Counted from the first letter of the stretch, positions 40,561 through 59,829 are shown. The stretch is 64,000 nt of DNA from Lamellibrachia columna (GCA_963662155.1 OY759270.1:16971545-17035544), one strand, 5' to 3'. Notes: a model not told the origin generated them from the sequence alone. Numbers and translations are program-made.

Positions 40561-41504
40561 GGTGATCGTGTTACGTACTGGAAAGACATTGCGGTTTTGG
40601 ATAAATTAACCATTTCAAGTCAGCGCGTTCACAATTGCCCTCTGTGACAAATATAGGGACCATGTTTCCCCAGAGCCAGCTTGAATGACCTTCTTGATTT
40701 GTTTCGTTCGTCTAGTTTTAGAATAAATTCGCGAACGGTCTAACCTATCTAGTATCCACTACGACTACCAGCGCGTCTGTGCCAATGCGTTATTTAGTTT
40801 TGGTGAAAGGATCGAATAAACTAATAAATTACGTTTGACCTTATCCGGTCAAAAGTCGGCGAAAATGGGCAAAAGTGGCTCGGCTCAATATATTATAACA
40901 TGATGGTATTCAAACTTTACTTGATCTAATGAGCAAAGTTAATACTTTCGACAATTTCAACAAGAGTGCGAACTCTGTCATTAAACCGACTGTGAGAACA
41001 CCAACATCTCACGCCTCTACATATTTGAACATCAACGAACCTCATGGGAATGTGCAAGCTACTCTTGTTTATTACTGTCGCAACACAACCCCGAAGGCCG
41101 GACCTATTATAACACGGCACTAAGACGTTACTTACGACTTGCCTGCTCCTGGCGGACGTCGCAGTGTATTATCACGTGAACACATAACTTGCTTTTATCG
41201 TCGCCCACGTAGAATTAACCAGAGGAAATTCCAATTCAGTGAGAATTGACCGGGTGAGTGGACATGATGGTCGACCTTTAATAGCCTGTTAAGATACTCG
41301 CCTATTCAAAATTGCTGCACAGGGGCAACATTTCGACAACACGCATATGGGTCTTTTCACTCACAAATGGCGGCGTACGTTTTCAATCCGCGCCATTTAC
41401 AGGTTGTTATGTCCACATAATGAGTGTCTTATGTGTGAACTCCGAGTTATATGACACACCATAACTGAAATGCGATTCACTGACGCCGCTATACCTTTAT
41501 TATG

Positions 41505-41580
41505 CCTTAGCATGTAAGGGTGCTGTTACCTTAGCATGTAAGAGTGCTGTTACCTTAGCATGTAAGGGTGCTGTTACCCT
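41505..41580. repeat. 24-bp tandem repeat (3 copies)
   Basis: TTAGCATGTAAGGGTGCTGTTACC-like units, here given only in part: CCTTAGCATGTAAGGGTGCT. Confidence 0.9.
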
Positions 41581-41932
41581 CGAACGAGTTACAATTATTA
41601 GTGTATAAACAGTATGTATTCAGACAACATGTCCATTAGCAATAATTAAAAGCACTTAATACGCATAAACAGAAAACACGATTTACTAGCGCTTACACCT
41701 GCAGTGCTAGACTCGTTGTGTCATCGACAAGAAATGAGAAATTGTTGAGAAGTTGCGGAAACGTGTATTCGCTGTATACGTGACAGTAAGATACACTTTA
41801 AATTCGAATTGTCGAAGAAAATATTTTTTTTATGACGATCTGGATTAATGTGTCCGCATTGGTTCTACCGGACTATTAATTGTAGACCGTCAGATTGTCA
41901 CTACGACGCATTAAGTCAATACACATATTCCA

Positions 41933-41985
41933 CACTCACTCACTCACTCACTCACTCACTCACTCACTCACTCACTCACCCACTC
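41933..41985. repeat. (CACT)n microsatellite
   Basis: A short run of CACT tetranucleotides. Confidence 0.92.
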
Positions 41986-42559
41986 ATTTTATCCTTGCCC
42001 GAGACGATCGGCGGGGTGCACGTCTGGATATTTCATCGTCTACCCGTCGCCCCTGGTCTCTATCCTGGTTTGTCTGAGGAACATCTTCCCTTTCACAAAG
42101 TGATGTGTCCGTACCATTGCAGTGTCCTTATTTTAATTAAATTCGTAATTGGTTTTTGGGATCTTGCCATGTCAGTGATGGTTATAACTTAATTGGTCTT
42201 GTGTTGTTTGTGGGATATTTTCAAGATTCTTCGCCATCAACAGGCCAGAACTATTTACTTTATTTTTGGTCATTGTATAGGGATTACCACGTACCCTCGT
42301 AAACCTATGTTGAGTATGTAGAAATCAGTTGCCCAAAGGTACTCTGTATTTGCTATTTGCTCATTCATGTTCCACGTTTGTCTATCAACATTCGTTAGAT
42401 ATTTTCTGGCTTGTACAGGTCAACATTTTCAGATGCCATTTTGAAAAATGTATTTCATTTTCATCGTCATGTTTCTCTGCCGTTCTATATGGCAACCATT
42501 TTCGATTAATATAAGCAGTAAGCATTGATTTGATCATACAATTATTTCTTGGATGTTAT

Positions 42560-42800
42560 GCTGATGTTGCTGGGACGGTATGGCCGTGACATGAAGCCCA
42601 TTGGCCTAGGGAAGTCATCCGCCAAGGCACAGTGAGAGGCAAGAGAAAGAGAGAGACAGGGAAAGAACTGTACAGACAACATATAGGAGTGGACAGGACT
42701 TTATTTCCGTGAGACGCAAGTGGCAGCAAGGGACTAGCAAAGGTGAAGACAGATTGTCAGATCATCAGAGTAGGTGCCACAACGTGAAGGTGAAGGCGAA
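42560..42800 (+). mobile_element. RTE-like retrotransposon 3' end relic
   Basis: The plus strand reads KSSAKAQ, stop, EARERERQGKNCTDNI, stop, EWTGLYFRETQVAARD. It parallels the R-x-R-G-R-x-x-x-W-x-D-N-I-x-E-W-T-G C-terminal region of RTE-like elements, which precedes W-R-x-L-V. The stops make it dead. A short A/G-rich tail follows (GAAGAAGAGGAAGAAG). Confidence 0.6.
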
Positions 42801-43629
42801 GAAGAGGAAGAAGTCATCAAATTGGTTCAGGATTTTCAACCCACCCTAATGAGTCAGACATGGCCCCTCCTCCGTCTAGGGGCCTCGTAGAAACAGGTAT
42901 CGTGGTGATATTCGTAGAGTTAAATTGAGGATAAAGCCAACTTTGTTGACATGATGAGGTTGCGCTAATTCTACGACAGCACGTGATTGGCCTACCCACG
43001 CACATTAACAGTCTGTGTGAATGCTACTTGCAGTAACGTGAATATCGTCACGTTTGCCGAACAGTTATTGAGCATATAAAGATCCTAACGATCTACCCAA
43101 CGCATTCGCCCCGTCGACCGCGATTAAGTGAACCGAGTGAATATATCTGGTCTCCATTGCCTGAGTTCAACCACGCAATAAATTGGTAGGTTCACTACAC
43201 TTTGCACGTCACTTTTAATTGATTCCCCTAGAGTCAAAACAGAAACATGTATTATTAAAAAGAGACGTAAGCTGTATTTCTTTATTGTATATATGATAAG
43301 GTATATTTTTCATAAAATATCAAACTCTGATATGAATTATTATTTTTCTAACAGCTACACTGACGATTATTTACGATACAATATGAACATTTCAATGAGA
43401 GGGACACAGGAAAATCTTCTTGATTTAGTCATTGTTACTTCGGTCACAGTGTCTGCGTGACTTGTTTCTTGGATATGCCTTGTTTCACTTACTGCAGTTC
43501 TTTCATAAAAGGGTTGTGAATATTGTTCGACACATAGTTGGTAACTTTGATAAGTAATCTGTCTCCGTAGCAACTGATGTACATGTCTAGGCATTGGAAC
43601 ATGGCAAAATATGAGCTACAAAATGACTG

Positions 43630-45710
<2,081 letters not shown>

Positions 45711-46267
45711 ATGCTGTTAAAAAAAAATTTATGCATGATTTTCATACTGTAAACCCTCGATACATACCATAACTGCGCTGTATATTCAGAAAAAATACAA
45801 TAACGTTTTAGTGTGGTAGTGATTCCAAATTTGGAAACGTCAAATGGACATGCTATTTTTGCCGTTTGTGGCATGTTTTAATTTTGTTTAACATTAATGA
45901 GACGGACAAACTATATATGTCCGGAAAACTCTTGGGGTGGGCAATTTGAAATTTTTTTTAATACACTTAACTTTAAAATTCACGGTCTGAGAGACAAAAG
46001 ACACGATTCTGATTAATTGTACATTTATGGGGACATTGACCTTGTTGTATGTCTTGTATTGTCTATTGTTTATTTAAAGTTGGTCATATTTCGACTTCAT
46101 ACTGACTTTATCGGAATAAAAACATGCAATACAAAATAGTTTCCACCAAGCATTGGAAACCGTTGAAGAATATGCGATGCTATATACATTCTTTTACGCT
46201 TAATTTGAGAACGTTAGAAGTGTCACGAGATTTAAAAAATATTATATCGATTAAACTGTCTAAATCC

Positions 46268-46540
46268 AGAGTGCACACCATAACACGTTAAACGTACCTA
46301 TGTCATTGTAAAATAAACCATTGGTATTAGTATTATCAAATTTTAGTGCTGGTTGTTTTAATAAATAATATAAGTAGATGTGCTATAGTATGTTCTTTCT
46401 GTTTTTATACCAAAAGTGTTGATGTGTGAAATGCGCTAGCGTACAGCATGTCTTTGAGGGCCGGAAGTGAGCATTTACGGGTAATTATGGGCACATTTAC
46501 ATAAAACCCAAATGGCGGCAACCGAGAGTAGCATGCCCTG
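46268..46540. repeat. Dispersed repeat, copy 2 (paralogous to 1745-2055)
   Basis: Same landmarks as the first copy in the same order (GTGCACACCATAACA, AAACCATTGGTATTAGTA, GGGTAATTATGG, AGCATGCCCTG). The end at CATGCCCT is shared. Confidence 0.65.
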
Positions 46541-47301
46541 TAAACGAACAGTCGATATAGTACACCGTTACCATTGTTATTTTGATACACATGCCCGTCC
46601 TCAGAGCGTCCTCAGAGAATAAGAGAGGTCGAGCGTACACAATAAGCCGGGGATTGCTGGGTTGATTTCTGAATAAAATGCAATTAAAAAAATTTATCTC
46701 AAAATTGGGAATCGTTCGAACCCCCCGACCTCCACACGACGGGCATGATGTATAATAATAATTATTATTTACATTGTTGATCATCCAAATAACAGCCCGG
46801 TTTGTCCAGAGTCGGGTACGTTTGTAAGAGGGTGGACGTATGTCGGTGTGTACTTTACTAATTTCCTTAATTAAACTGTGGCGCATTAGACAATGTTTCG
46901 GAGTTTAAATAAGTTAATGGGATTAAGTTTTTAATATGCAAATATATATGTTATTTACGAACAAGATACAATTAATTTATGCTTGTTAATGATATGTAAC
47001 GTTGGTGTTGGGGGGAAATGTTTAATATAAATAATGCATTTCTACTGTCTCCGTTTTCAGTTAAAAAGGTTTCAAGTTACTTTTTGAAATGTGTGTTCGT
47101 TGTACGTTACTATTTTAATTTGAAAGTGAAGAATTGAATGGAAATTGAATTGAAATTACACACCTATCATATACACATAGTGACAAAGGCAATGTGTGGC
47201 TTCCGCTGCACATTGCCTTTGCAATTTGGTTTTTCGTGTTTTCGTAATATAGTTGCGTACTGATTCCGCGTTTATTGCTACAGTATTACTGTTATGTTTC
47301 A

Positions 47302-47319
47302 GTGAGTTCAGTAACCACC

Positions 47320-47320
<1 letters not shown>
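47302..47320 (+). promoter_or_regulatory. Conserved acceptor and start context of serpin D
   Basis: TTTCAG-TGAG lies about 17 bases before the ATG, which sits in a good Kozak context (ACCACCATGC). A second possible acceptor (GTTCAG) ends at 47311. Locus E has TTTCAG-TGACTACC before its ATG and locus A TTTCAG-TGACCGCC, which suggests a 5' UTR intron shared by the family. Confidence 0.5.
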
Positions 47321-51779
<4,459 letters not shown>

Positions 51780-52009
51780 TCCGTTCGCCCAACGCTATGA
51801 GACGTCAAAATCATAAAAAATCGACAAATCCGCAGTTGATAAAAACTAATTACGTTCACTGTTAAATTTAGCATTGTACGACGTTGTAACATGAAAGTAC
51901 ATTAGTGGGTGCTGATTGTGCTTTTCTATGCAAACGTTCTGTTTTCTTAAGAGACCTGTTTATCTATTCATGCTGACAAAACCTGTATTTCAACATGTAG
52001 TAAGAATAC

Positions 52010-52015
52010 AATAAA
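52010..52015 (+). terminator. Polyadenylation signal AATAAA of serpin D
   Basis: AATAAA lies 231 bases after the serpin D stop codon and just before the GGGC tract. Confidence 0.55.
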
Positions 52016-52071
52016 ATGTTATAAAATAGTATGACTGGATATTATTATTTGCTACCTGATGCTACCCGGGC

Positions 52072-52133
52072 TGGCGGGCGGGCTGGCGGGCGGGCGGGCG
52101 GGCGGGCGGGCGGGCGGGCGGGCGGGCGGGCGG
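52072..52133. repeat. (GGGC)n tract, G-quadruplex-capable
   Basis: About 15 GGGC tetranucleotides in an AT-rich setting, between the serpin D polyadenylation signal and the foldback element. Confidence 0.95.
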
Positions 52134-52254
52134 GATACGTTATATTTTTTGCACCTATGTTACAATCAGTAATGCAATAATCGACCAGTAATGTAATAAA
52201 TCGACCGGTATTGTAATAATCGACCAGTAATGTAATAACAATTATGATGATTAT

Positions 52255-52583
52255 CATTATGATGGTGATGATGATGATGTTAATACTGATGATGTAGAAG
52301 GTGATGATGAGGGTAATAAACGATTATGATGATGATGACAATTAAGGGGTCATCTTAGTGACGGTGATAATGATGATGATGATAACGATGATGAGGGTGA
52401 TAAATGGTTATGATGATGATGAGGAAGAATATGAAGACAATTAAGCGGTCTTAGTGATGATGATGATTATGACGATGATGATTATGATAAAGATTATGAT
52501 GATGATAACGATGGTGATGATGAGTGTGATAAATGGTTATGATGATGATGAGGAAGAAGATGAAGACAATCAAGCGGTCTTAG

Positions 52584-52616
<33 letters not shown>

Positions 52617-52660
52617 CGAAGATGATGACAATGAGGGTGATCATTATTACGATTATGAGG
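52255..52660. repeat. GAT/ATG triplet arrays, left arm
   Basis: GATGATGAT and TTATGATGATG units with GAGGAAGA interruptions. They translate to Asp- or Met-rich peptides that are not genes. Confidence 0.9.
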
Positions 52661-53012
52661 ACGAAGACAATGACACCTTTAGCCTCATCATCCTCCTCCT
52701 CATCGTCATCATCATCCTCATGTTCACCCGTATAACGGCTAGCCATGCTGACACCCACTCGACGTTCACAAACGTATGATTAACATAGGAATCTCAGAAC
52801 GAGTGAGCCGCATGTTTTCTGGGAGGATATATGGAATGCCGTTCATACAACCTCTCAGGTAACGCACGGCAGTAACTACGTGTGGTCATTAGAAAGGGTC
52901 ACCTCAACACATGAGAGAGGCAATCAACACCCAATTAAGGGATCATACCAAACAATTATTTAATGGATCATTAAAAATGCTTAATAACTGATCATCATTT
53001 GATCAAATTTCG

Positions 53013-53045
<33 letters not shown>

Positions 53046-54399
53046 CCATCATGTCAAACATGTTAGGGGAAATCTCAAAATGCAATGTGATATTATATTA
53101 GAAACTTAAGTTTAACCGCAAAAATAATAAAATAAGGGACCAACTGTAACAATTAAGGGGTTATCTAAAAAAATTAAGTTAAGGGTAATTTCAGTCAACT
53201 AAAATGTTCATCTAAACGATTAAAGGGCACCCAAAGTATTTTTAAATTTGACTAAAATTAAGGGATTTTATCAATAACAAGTTAAAGGATGATATAAAAA
53301 GGTCTCATTAAGGGTCGTTTAATGATCAACTAGCTGATCATCTGAAAACATTATGGGGTCATCTCATCATGTCAAGTGGTCGTCTCAAAAAAAGTTAAAT
53401 AAATTAATGGGTCATCTCATAAAATGAATGGGTCTTCTAAAAAAAGGTAAAGGATCGTCACAAAATATGTAAGAAGTATTTAACAAGTTAACAGGCTGAT
53501 CGTCTCAACAAGTTAAGGTATCATCTAAAAAATTAAGTGTCTTTTCAAAAAAGTTCAAGGATCATCTTAAAAAGCATAACTAGTCAATATAAATGAACAT
53601 GACACTTAATTTTTGAGATGATCCCTTAATTTGTTCAGACGATCAGCTAGTTACTTCTTACATATTTTGTGACGATCCTTTAACTTATTTTGAGAAGACC
53701 ATTAATTTTATGAGATGACCACCTTCATTTATTTAACTTTTTTCGAGACGACCACTTGACTTGATGAAGTGACTAGTTTTTTATTAAATGACCCTTATTG
53801 AGACCTTTTTAAATGAACCTTTAACTTGTTTTTGATAAAATCCCTTAATTTTAATAATATTTAAAAATACTTTGGGTGCCCTTTAATCGTTTAGGTGAAC
53901 ATTTTAGTTGACTGAAATAACCCTTAATTAAACTTTTCGAGATAACCCCTTAATTGTTTCAGCTGGTCCCTTATTTTATTATTATTGCGGTTAAACTTAA
54001 GTTTCTAATATAATATCACATTGCATTTTGAGATTTCCCCTAATTTGTTTGACATGACCCGTTAATTTGATCAAATGGTAAGTTATTAAGCATTTTTAAT
54101 GATCCCTTAAATAATTGTTTGAGATGATCCCTTATTTGAATGTAGATTACCTCTTTCATGTGTTGAGGTGACCCTTTTTAATGACCCCCTTGTCCCTTAC
54201 CACTCTGTGTGACTCGGTCCGATTGTTTTCCAACATGTAGTTACTGCCGTGCACTACCTGGGAGATCATGTGAACGGCATTCCATATGTCCTCCAACTAA
54301 ACATGCGGCTCACTCGTTCGGAGATTCCTATGTTAATCATACGTTTGTGAACGTCGAGTGGGTGTCAGCATGGCTAGCCGTTATAAGGGTGAACATGAG

Positions 54400-55500
54400 G
54401 ATGATGATGACGATGAGGAGGAGGATGATGAGGCTGAAGGTGTCATTGTCTTCGTCATCATAATCGTAATAATGATCACCCTCATTGTCATCATCGTCGT
54501 CGTCATCATCATCATCATCATCATCACTAAGACCGCTTAATTGTCTTAATCTTCTTCCTCTCATCATCATAACCATTTATCACCCTCATCATCACCATCG
54601 TTATCATCATTATCATCATCATCATCATCATTATCATCATCATCATTATCATCATCATCATTAACATCACCATCATCGTAATGATTATCATCATCATTTT
54701 TATTACATTACCGGTCGACTATTACATTACTTGTTGTACTAATCGACCAGTAATGTAATAAATCGACCGGTAATGTAATAATCGACTGGTAATGTGATAA
54801 CTCGACCGGTAATGTAATAAAAACGATGAAGATGATTATGATGACGATGATGATGAAGATGATAAATGGTAATGATGATGATGAATAAGAGGACAAAGAT
54901 GAAGTTAATTAAGATTTATCTTAGCGCTACCTTGGAGGTTATATGAACGGCATTCCATATGTCGTCACAGAAAGCATGCGGCTCACTTGTTTTGAGATTC
55001 CTATGTTAATCATACGTTTGTGAACGTCCAGTGGGTGTCAGCATGGCTACCCGTTATAAGTGTGAACATAAGGATGATGATGAAGATGAGGAGGAGGAAC
55101 AGAATGATGAGGCTGAAGGTGTCATTGTCTTCGCCCTCATAATCGTAATAATAATTACCCTCATTGTCATCATCTTCGTCATCATCATCATCACTAAGAC
55201 TTAATTAATTGTCTTAATCTTCTTCCTCTAATCATCATAACCATTTATCACCCTCATCATCACCATCGTTATCATCATTATCATCATCATTATCATCATA
55301 AGTATAATCATTATCATCATCATCATCGTCGTAATCATCATCATCATTATCATCGTCACTAAGATCGCCCCTTAATTGTCATCATCATCATCATAATCGT
55401 TTATCACCCTCATCATCACCTTCTACATCATCATTATTAACATCATCATCATCATCATAATGATTATCATCATCGTTTTTATTACATTACTGGTCGATTT
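54400..55500. repeat. ATC/CAT triplet arrays, right arm
   Basis: The inverted counterpart of the left-arm arrays, present twice because of the internal duplication of the right arm. Confidence 0.9.
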
Positions 55501-55599
55501 ATTACATTACTGGTAGATTATTACATTAATGGTCGATTATTACATTACCGGTCGATTTATTACATCACTGGTCGATTATTACATTACTGGTTGTAACAC

Positions 55600-56335
55600 G
55601 CGTACCACAACTATACTAAATGTCAGAGAAAATGAACATTTTGTTCTAGGTGCAGATGTTACTGCTGGCAATAAATACACTCTTCACTTGACATTGTAAT
55701 TAAGTGTTAGAAGATTTTTTTTAATATGTCAGTGTGTGTACAACGACAAAACCGTTGTGTCTAGAACAACGAGACCGTTATGTTTATAAACAATTGGATC
55801 ATTGTGTTTAGAACAAAGAGTCCATTATCACAGCCAGAAACCACGATCGATGAAGGTCGATCTACATCTACATGACAAGAGTTATTCTCTAATATTATTG
55901 CCCGATCTAGAGTCTGACATCATAATTCTAGCTATGACTTTGGCCTCCGTCAAGCTTCGCCTTAGCAACCATATTTACATATAATACATTACATTACTTG
56001 TGCGGCGTACATCTGCCAGAGCAAACTTTCCGAATTACTGTTCTCGCTGAAGCAACCTTGTCCTTTGTTTTTGTCTCAAAGATTAATGTTTGGGCCAGAA
56101 ATGCAACGAAAAAAATACGACGGAATGTCCGAGAGCTTTCCATTTCCGGCGGCCATGTTTTTAGTTAGACGGACCTGGTTGGAAGGCAAACAGTCACGTA
56201 ATGGATCTAACAATTCAATGTGTATAAAATAATTAAACAATCGCAACCGATGTGATTTCAAAATTTTTTTTTTACGTAAATACAATACAATATAGAATAC
56301 TTCTATGGATGGATTTTTAGTTTACGACTAAAGCT
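55600..56335. other. Interval without recognisable genes
   Basis: No domain, repeat array or splice-supported exon was recognised. Confidence 0.55.
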
Positions 56336-56338
56336 TGT

Positions 56339-56545
56339 TATGAGTAATATTTTTACTTATTTCACAGTCAGTTTACCTCTTTCCCCGTGACGTTTCGACT
56401 GCTATCAGCAATCTTCTTCAGACGACCACCGCTAGATGGCGACACGAAGATGGTAGTAGGCTGAAAAAGATTGCTGATAGCAGTCGAAACGTCACGGGGG
56501 AAAAAAGGTAAACTGACTGTGAAATAAGTAAAAATATTACTCATT
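56339..56545. repeat. Near-perfect hairpin with GATTGCTGATAGCAGTCGAAACGTC core
   Basis: Arms 56339-56431 and 56460-56545 are reverse complements (about 85 bases) around a loop of about 30. Each arm ends in CTGAAGAAG/CTGAAAAAG, a small GATTGC-TGATA-GCAGTC hairpin, and CGAAACGTCAC. This core recurs in many animal repeats and resembles the CUGANGA...GAAA arrangement of hammerhead ribozymes in Penelope-like elements, although with one extra A before stem II. Confidence 0.6.
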
Positions 56546-56559
56546 TGAAGCATCCAGTC

Positions 56560-56960
56560 TGATGAAAATCTTGACTCATAGAAAGGTTGTTATATTTCCT
56601 ACAGACTCAACACTAAGAGGGAGTAAGTTCCAAAGAGTCGGTGCAGCAACTGAAAAAGCTCTAGTCACTACACTTGTCTTAACACTGAAAACAAAGCGTA
56701 GATTAGAATTAGATGATAGAAGCTGTCTGTGCTGTCTTGCAGGAGTGAGCAGTGAATGTAAATAAGCTGGTTGTTTGGATGAAAGGTAATGCGAAACTCT
56801 TAAAAATAATGCGATATCTGGCAGGAAGCCAATGCAGTGATTTAAGAAGTGGTGCTAAGTGAGAGAAACGATGAGACCGGGTAATTACCCTAGCCAAACA
56901 ATATTGCGCACGCTGAAGTTTCAAGATGTCCTTGAGAGCAAAATCGCGATAAAGGGAATT
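56560..56960 (-). mobile_element. L2-like retrotransposon 3' end relic
   Basis: The minus strand reads LQRAQYCLARVITRSHRFSH, PLLKSLHWLPARYRI, FTAHSCKTAQ and, after a shift, AFSVAAPTLWNLLPLSVES. This is the C-terminal region of L2/CR1-group ORF2 (LQRVQN-x-A-x-R-V, PLLKSLHWLPV, AFS-x-AAP-x-LWN-x-LP). Frameshifted; inactive. Confidence 0.75.
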
Positions 56961-56964
56961 GCAC

Positions 56965-57015
56965 ACACGCACGCAAGCACGCACGCACGTACGCACGCAC
57001 GCTCGCACGCATACG
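56965..57015. repeat. CACGCACG simple repeat
   Basis: A short run of GCACGCACG units. Confidence 0.85.
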
Positions 57016-57463
57016 TTAGCGATTTTGTAAAACATTTGTATTTTGCGTTCGCCAGATGGCGGCACGTGGTACAAAACAAAAAAGAACGCTGTTAACATGA
57101 TATTCAGTTTGAACAGGCGCCAGTACAGTACCAAACCGGTAAGAGTCGACTTCGCCTTCGATTGATGTTAAGACTAGACTGTGGTTTCATATGTTGATAG
57201 TTTGTGCCGCTTCAGCTGTGCAACAAGTCGTTTGTCCTTTGTCAACCTGTTGTCGGACCAAGACATTTGTCTTCTTGCCGACCCAGCTGACTCGGTGTAC
57301 ATGGCACCACACCCACATCTCAAAGGTGTAATTTGTTCGTCCGTCGGTTTTATAGCCCAACTTTCTGAGCAGTATTTGGCCACGCTCCAGACTAGCAACT
57401 TGACTAATAGTATCTTCAGGTACAATCCGATCTCTGTTGACTTACATAGCTCAATACACCCTT

Positions 57464-57568
<105 letters not shown>

Positions 57569-57589
57569 GACAAGCAATGACATTGTTAA

Positions 57590-58135
57590 CAGAATTCATA
57601 AAGCTAGGGTATCCTTCATGAAACTAAAGCAAATATGGAGTTCAAATATATATACACATTGAGATCTAAATTGAGGCTTTTTAACACACTTGTTAAACCA
57701 GTGTTCTTGTATGGTAGTGAAACATGGAAAATTAACGAAGGAGACAACAGAAAGTTAGATAAAAATAATTGCAAGTGCTTAAGACGAATCCTACAAATTC
57801 GATGGCCATATGTTGTATAAAATCGAGATATTCTCGCAAAAACAAAATTGAAGACAATCAGCACTGAGGTCAAGTTAAGAAGATGGAAGTGGGTAGGATA
57901 TATCCTACGAATGGACAAGAACGGCAATTGTGAGACTGCACTGACCTGGGCGCCTGAAGATAGAAGAAAGGTTGGTCGACCAAAGACAACGTGGCGATCA
58001 ACTATTGAAAATGAAAGACGCATACTGGCGTGGAACAGCTGGAACGAAGCCAGACGTGTAGCAGCTGACAGAGCGAGCTGGAGGAGATGCACTTCGGTCT
58101 TATGGGCCACTGGGCCCGAAGAGGATAGGTGAAGG
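57590..58135 (+). mobile_element. RTE-like retrotransposon C-terminus, one stop from open
   Basis: The plus strand encodes LRLFNTLVKPVFLYGSETWK, CLRRILQIRWPYVV, an in-frame stop at 57818, then RRWKWVGYILRM, ALTWAPEDRRKVGRPKTTWR, WNEARRVAADRASWRR and LWATGPEED. The order is that of the thumb and C-terminal region of RTE-like reverse transcriptases. Except for the one stop the frame is intact over about 160 codons, suggesting a fairly young insertion truncated at the 5' end. An AT/GT microsatellite directly follows its 3' end. Confidence 0.8.
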
Positions 58136-58141
58136 TGTAAG

Positions 58142-58387
<246 letters not shown>

Positions 58388-58479
58388 AGGGTGCAAACAG
58401 GATGGTCGTATCCTACTGGCAAGTATAGGAATAGGTGTATGCAAATATATTTTCGCTTGGCGTGCAGTTAAGATGCTGT

Positions 58480-59100
58480 GTGTTCAACAAGGTTTTCTTA
58501 GTAAGCCACTGGTGTGATATCTTAGTTGCAAATGGCTATGTTTTAGTAATTCTTATAGGTGCATAGACTCAAACCATGACTTTTGTTTCCTTTTAATGTC
58601 GACTCAGGATGCTTTCTTTAGAAAATATCCTCACAAATACATTACATTATGTACGCCAACTGTTAAATTACAAAGAACGTGTATTGCGCGGTATTTTATG
58701 ATAAAATGAGACTTTACAACATGTCCATTTTCAATAAATCAATGATCTAATATTTTTACTATGATAATGCCCATTTCCTATTTGGATGCCCATTTGTAAT
58801 AGCCTGCCGAACCATTATGCAGTAACAATTCTAACCATCCAATTATTTTGGAAAACACCGAAACTTTGGTTCGTTATGGTGGATGTAGAAAAGACGACCG
58901 ATAGAGCCACGCCCAAATTCGTTCGATCGCTGATGCTGTATGATGAGTCTTTGGAATTGTCTACTTGAAATGCGCCACCTTATTAGAATGGTGCGAATGT
59001 CCGACTAGCATACACATAATGGTATAGCCACAGCCAAGAGGTCGAGGAGCAATGCGGACAGCTACCAGTCTCATCCACGTTCAGCAAGAGACGCCCGAGC
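58480..59100. other. Interval without recognisable genes
   Basis: Only short chance frames; nothing recognised. Confidence 0.55.
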
Positions 59101-59124
59101 TGGTCAGCCATGTCACAGGACCCC

Positions 59125-59455
59125 CACCGACTAAATCTTCTTCTTCTTCTTCTTGGCCTTCTTCCGTTATTTCACTGCCGTCACTATGTGTACGACAACG
59201 CGAAAGGTTTTTAAGAGTGTTTCTTCTCTAGAGTGTGTGGGTCCATCACAGGTTTTTTCCATTTCCCTGCGTGGGATCTTTTACTTCCCCTGACATAGAC
59301 ACCAACTAGAAAGGTCCAACGGTTTTTAGTGTATCTTCCGGAAGACAAGGGCAAAGTGGGGTGAACGAAATTGCCCCCAAGTTTCGAAACGGCAGCAGGT
59401 TGTTTTGAACCCCTGAAAAGTCCGACGCTCTACCACACGACCACGCCCCCACAAT
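59125..59455 (-). mobile_element. Long tRNA-derived SINE, minus orientation
   Basis: The minus strand begins GGGGGCGTGGTCGTGTGGTA and continues GAGCGTCGGACTTTTC, GGGGTTCAAAAC, a tRNA-like head with A- and B-box resemblance. The central part has GTAAAAGATCCCACGCAGGG and the element ends in a GAAGAAGAAGAAGAAGATTT tail. Length of about 330 bases and tail structure fit a tRNA-headed invertebrate SINE. Confidence 0.6.
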
Positions 59456-59694
59456 CCTGCCATCAAACGTTACGGTGGACACCGGCTGCTCACAGAAAAC
59501 GAGAACAATCGAACATGAACTGAATCCAGACCATCGGCCGTGATTCAGCTGGTCAACGGCAGATCAGGACACTAGCTGATGATCGATCAAAGTGGAGCGG
59601 TTTGGCTGTCTCGTGCGTCTCTAGACGAGGGAGTGGCTACGTCAAAGTAAGTAAACAAGACGTAAAACTTAGTTAGCAATCTGTGGAGAAACAA

Positions 59695-59750
59695 CGCGTG
59701 CAAGTGCGTGCAAGTACGTGGAAGTGCGTGCAAGTGCGTGCACGTGGGAA
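59695..59750. repeat. GTGCGTGCAA tandem repeat
   Basis: A short array of GCGTGCAAGT units. Confidence 0.85.
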
Positions 59751-59829
59751 TGTCCACGGTCGTCTTCTTAGTTGCTGTCATAACTCAAACTTGTAAGCAA
59801 GATTTATTATATCGATGTAAAGTACGTCA

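Larger units (their letters stand above)
52159..55597. mobile_element. 3.4-kb foldback element with GAT/ATC-rich arms
   Basis: The left arm (52159 to about 53560) and the right arm (about 53600-55597) are near reverse complements around a centre near 53580. Shared pairs include GTTACAATCAGTAATG at the left end against CATTACTGGTTGTAAC at the right. Others are GCTAGCCATGCTGACACCCA (52738) against TGGGTGTCAGCATGGCTAGC (54360), and AAACTTAAGTTTCTAATATA on both sides (53102 and 53990). The ends are built of 17-18-bp ATTACATTACYGGTCGATT-type subrepeats followed by GAT (left) or ATC (right) triplet arrays. The right arm has an internal duplication (54220-54810 related to 54930-55600). There is no transposase. 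Long, subrepeat-rich inverted arms are the hallmark of Foldback-type elements. Confidence 0.85.

Noticed and set aside
46497..46886. 129-codon minus-strand frame with a CPSCGG piece
   Set aside because: Overlaps the dispersed repeat, shows no consistent domain and has no splice support.
52454..54576. Acidic or Met-rich frames (DDDDD, MMMM)
   Set aside because: Triplet-repeat translations within the foldback arms.
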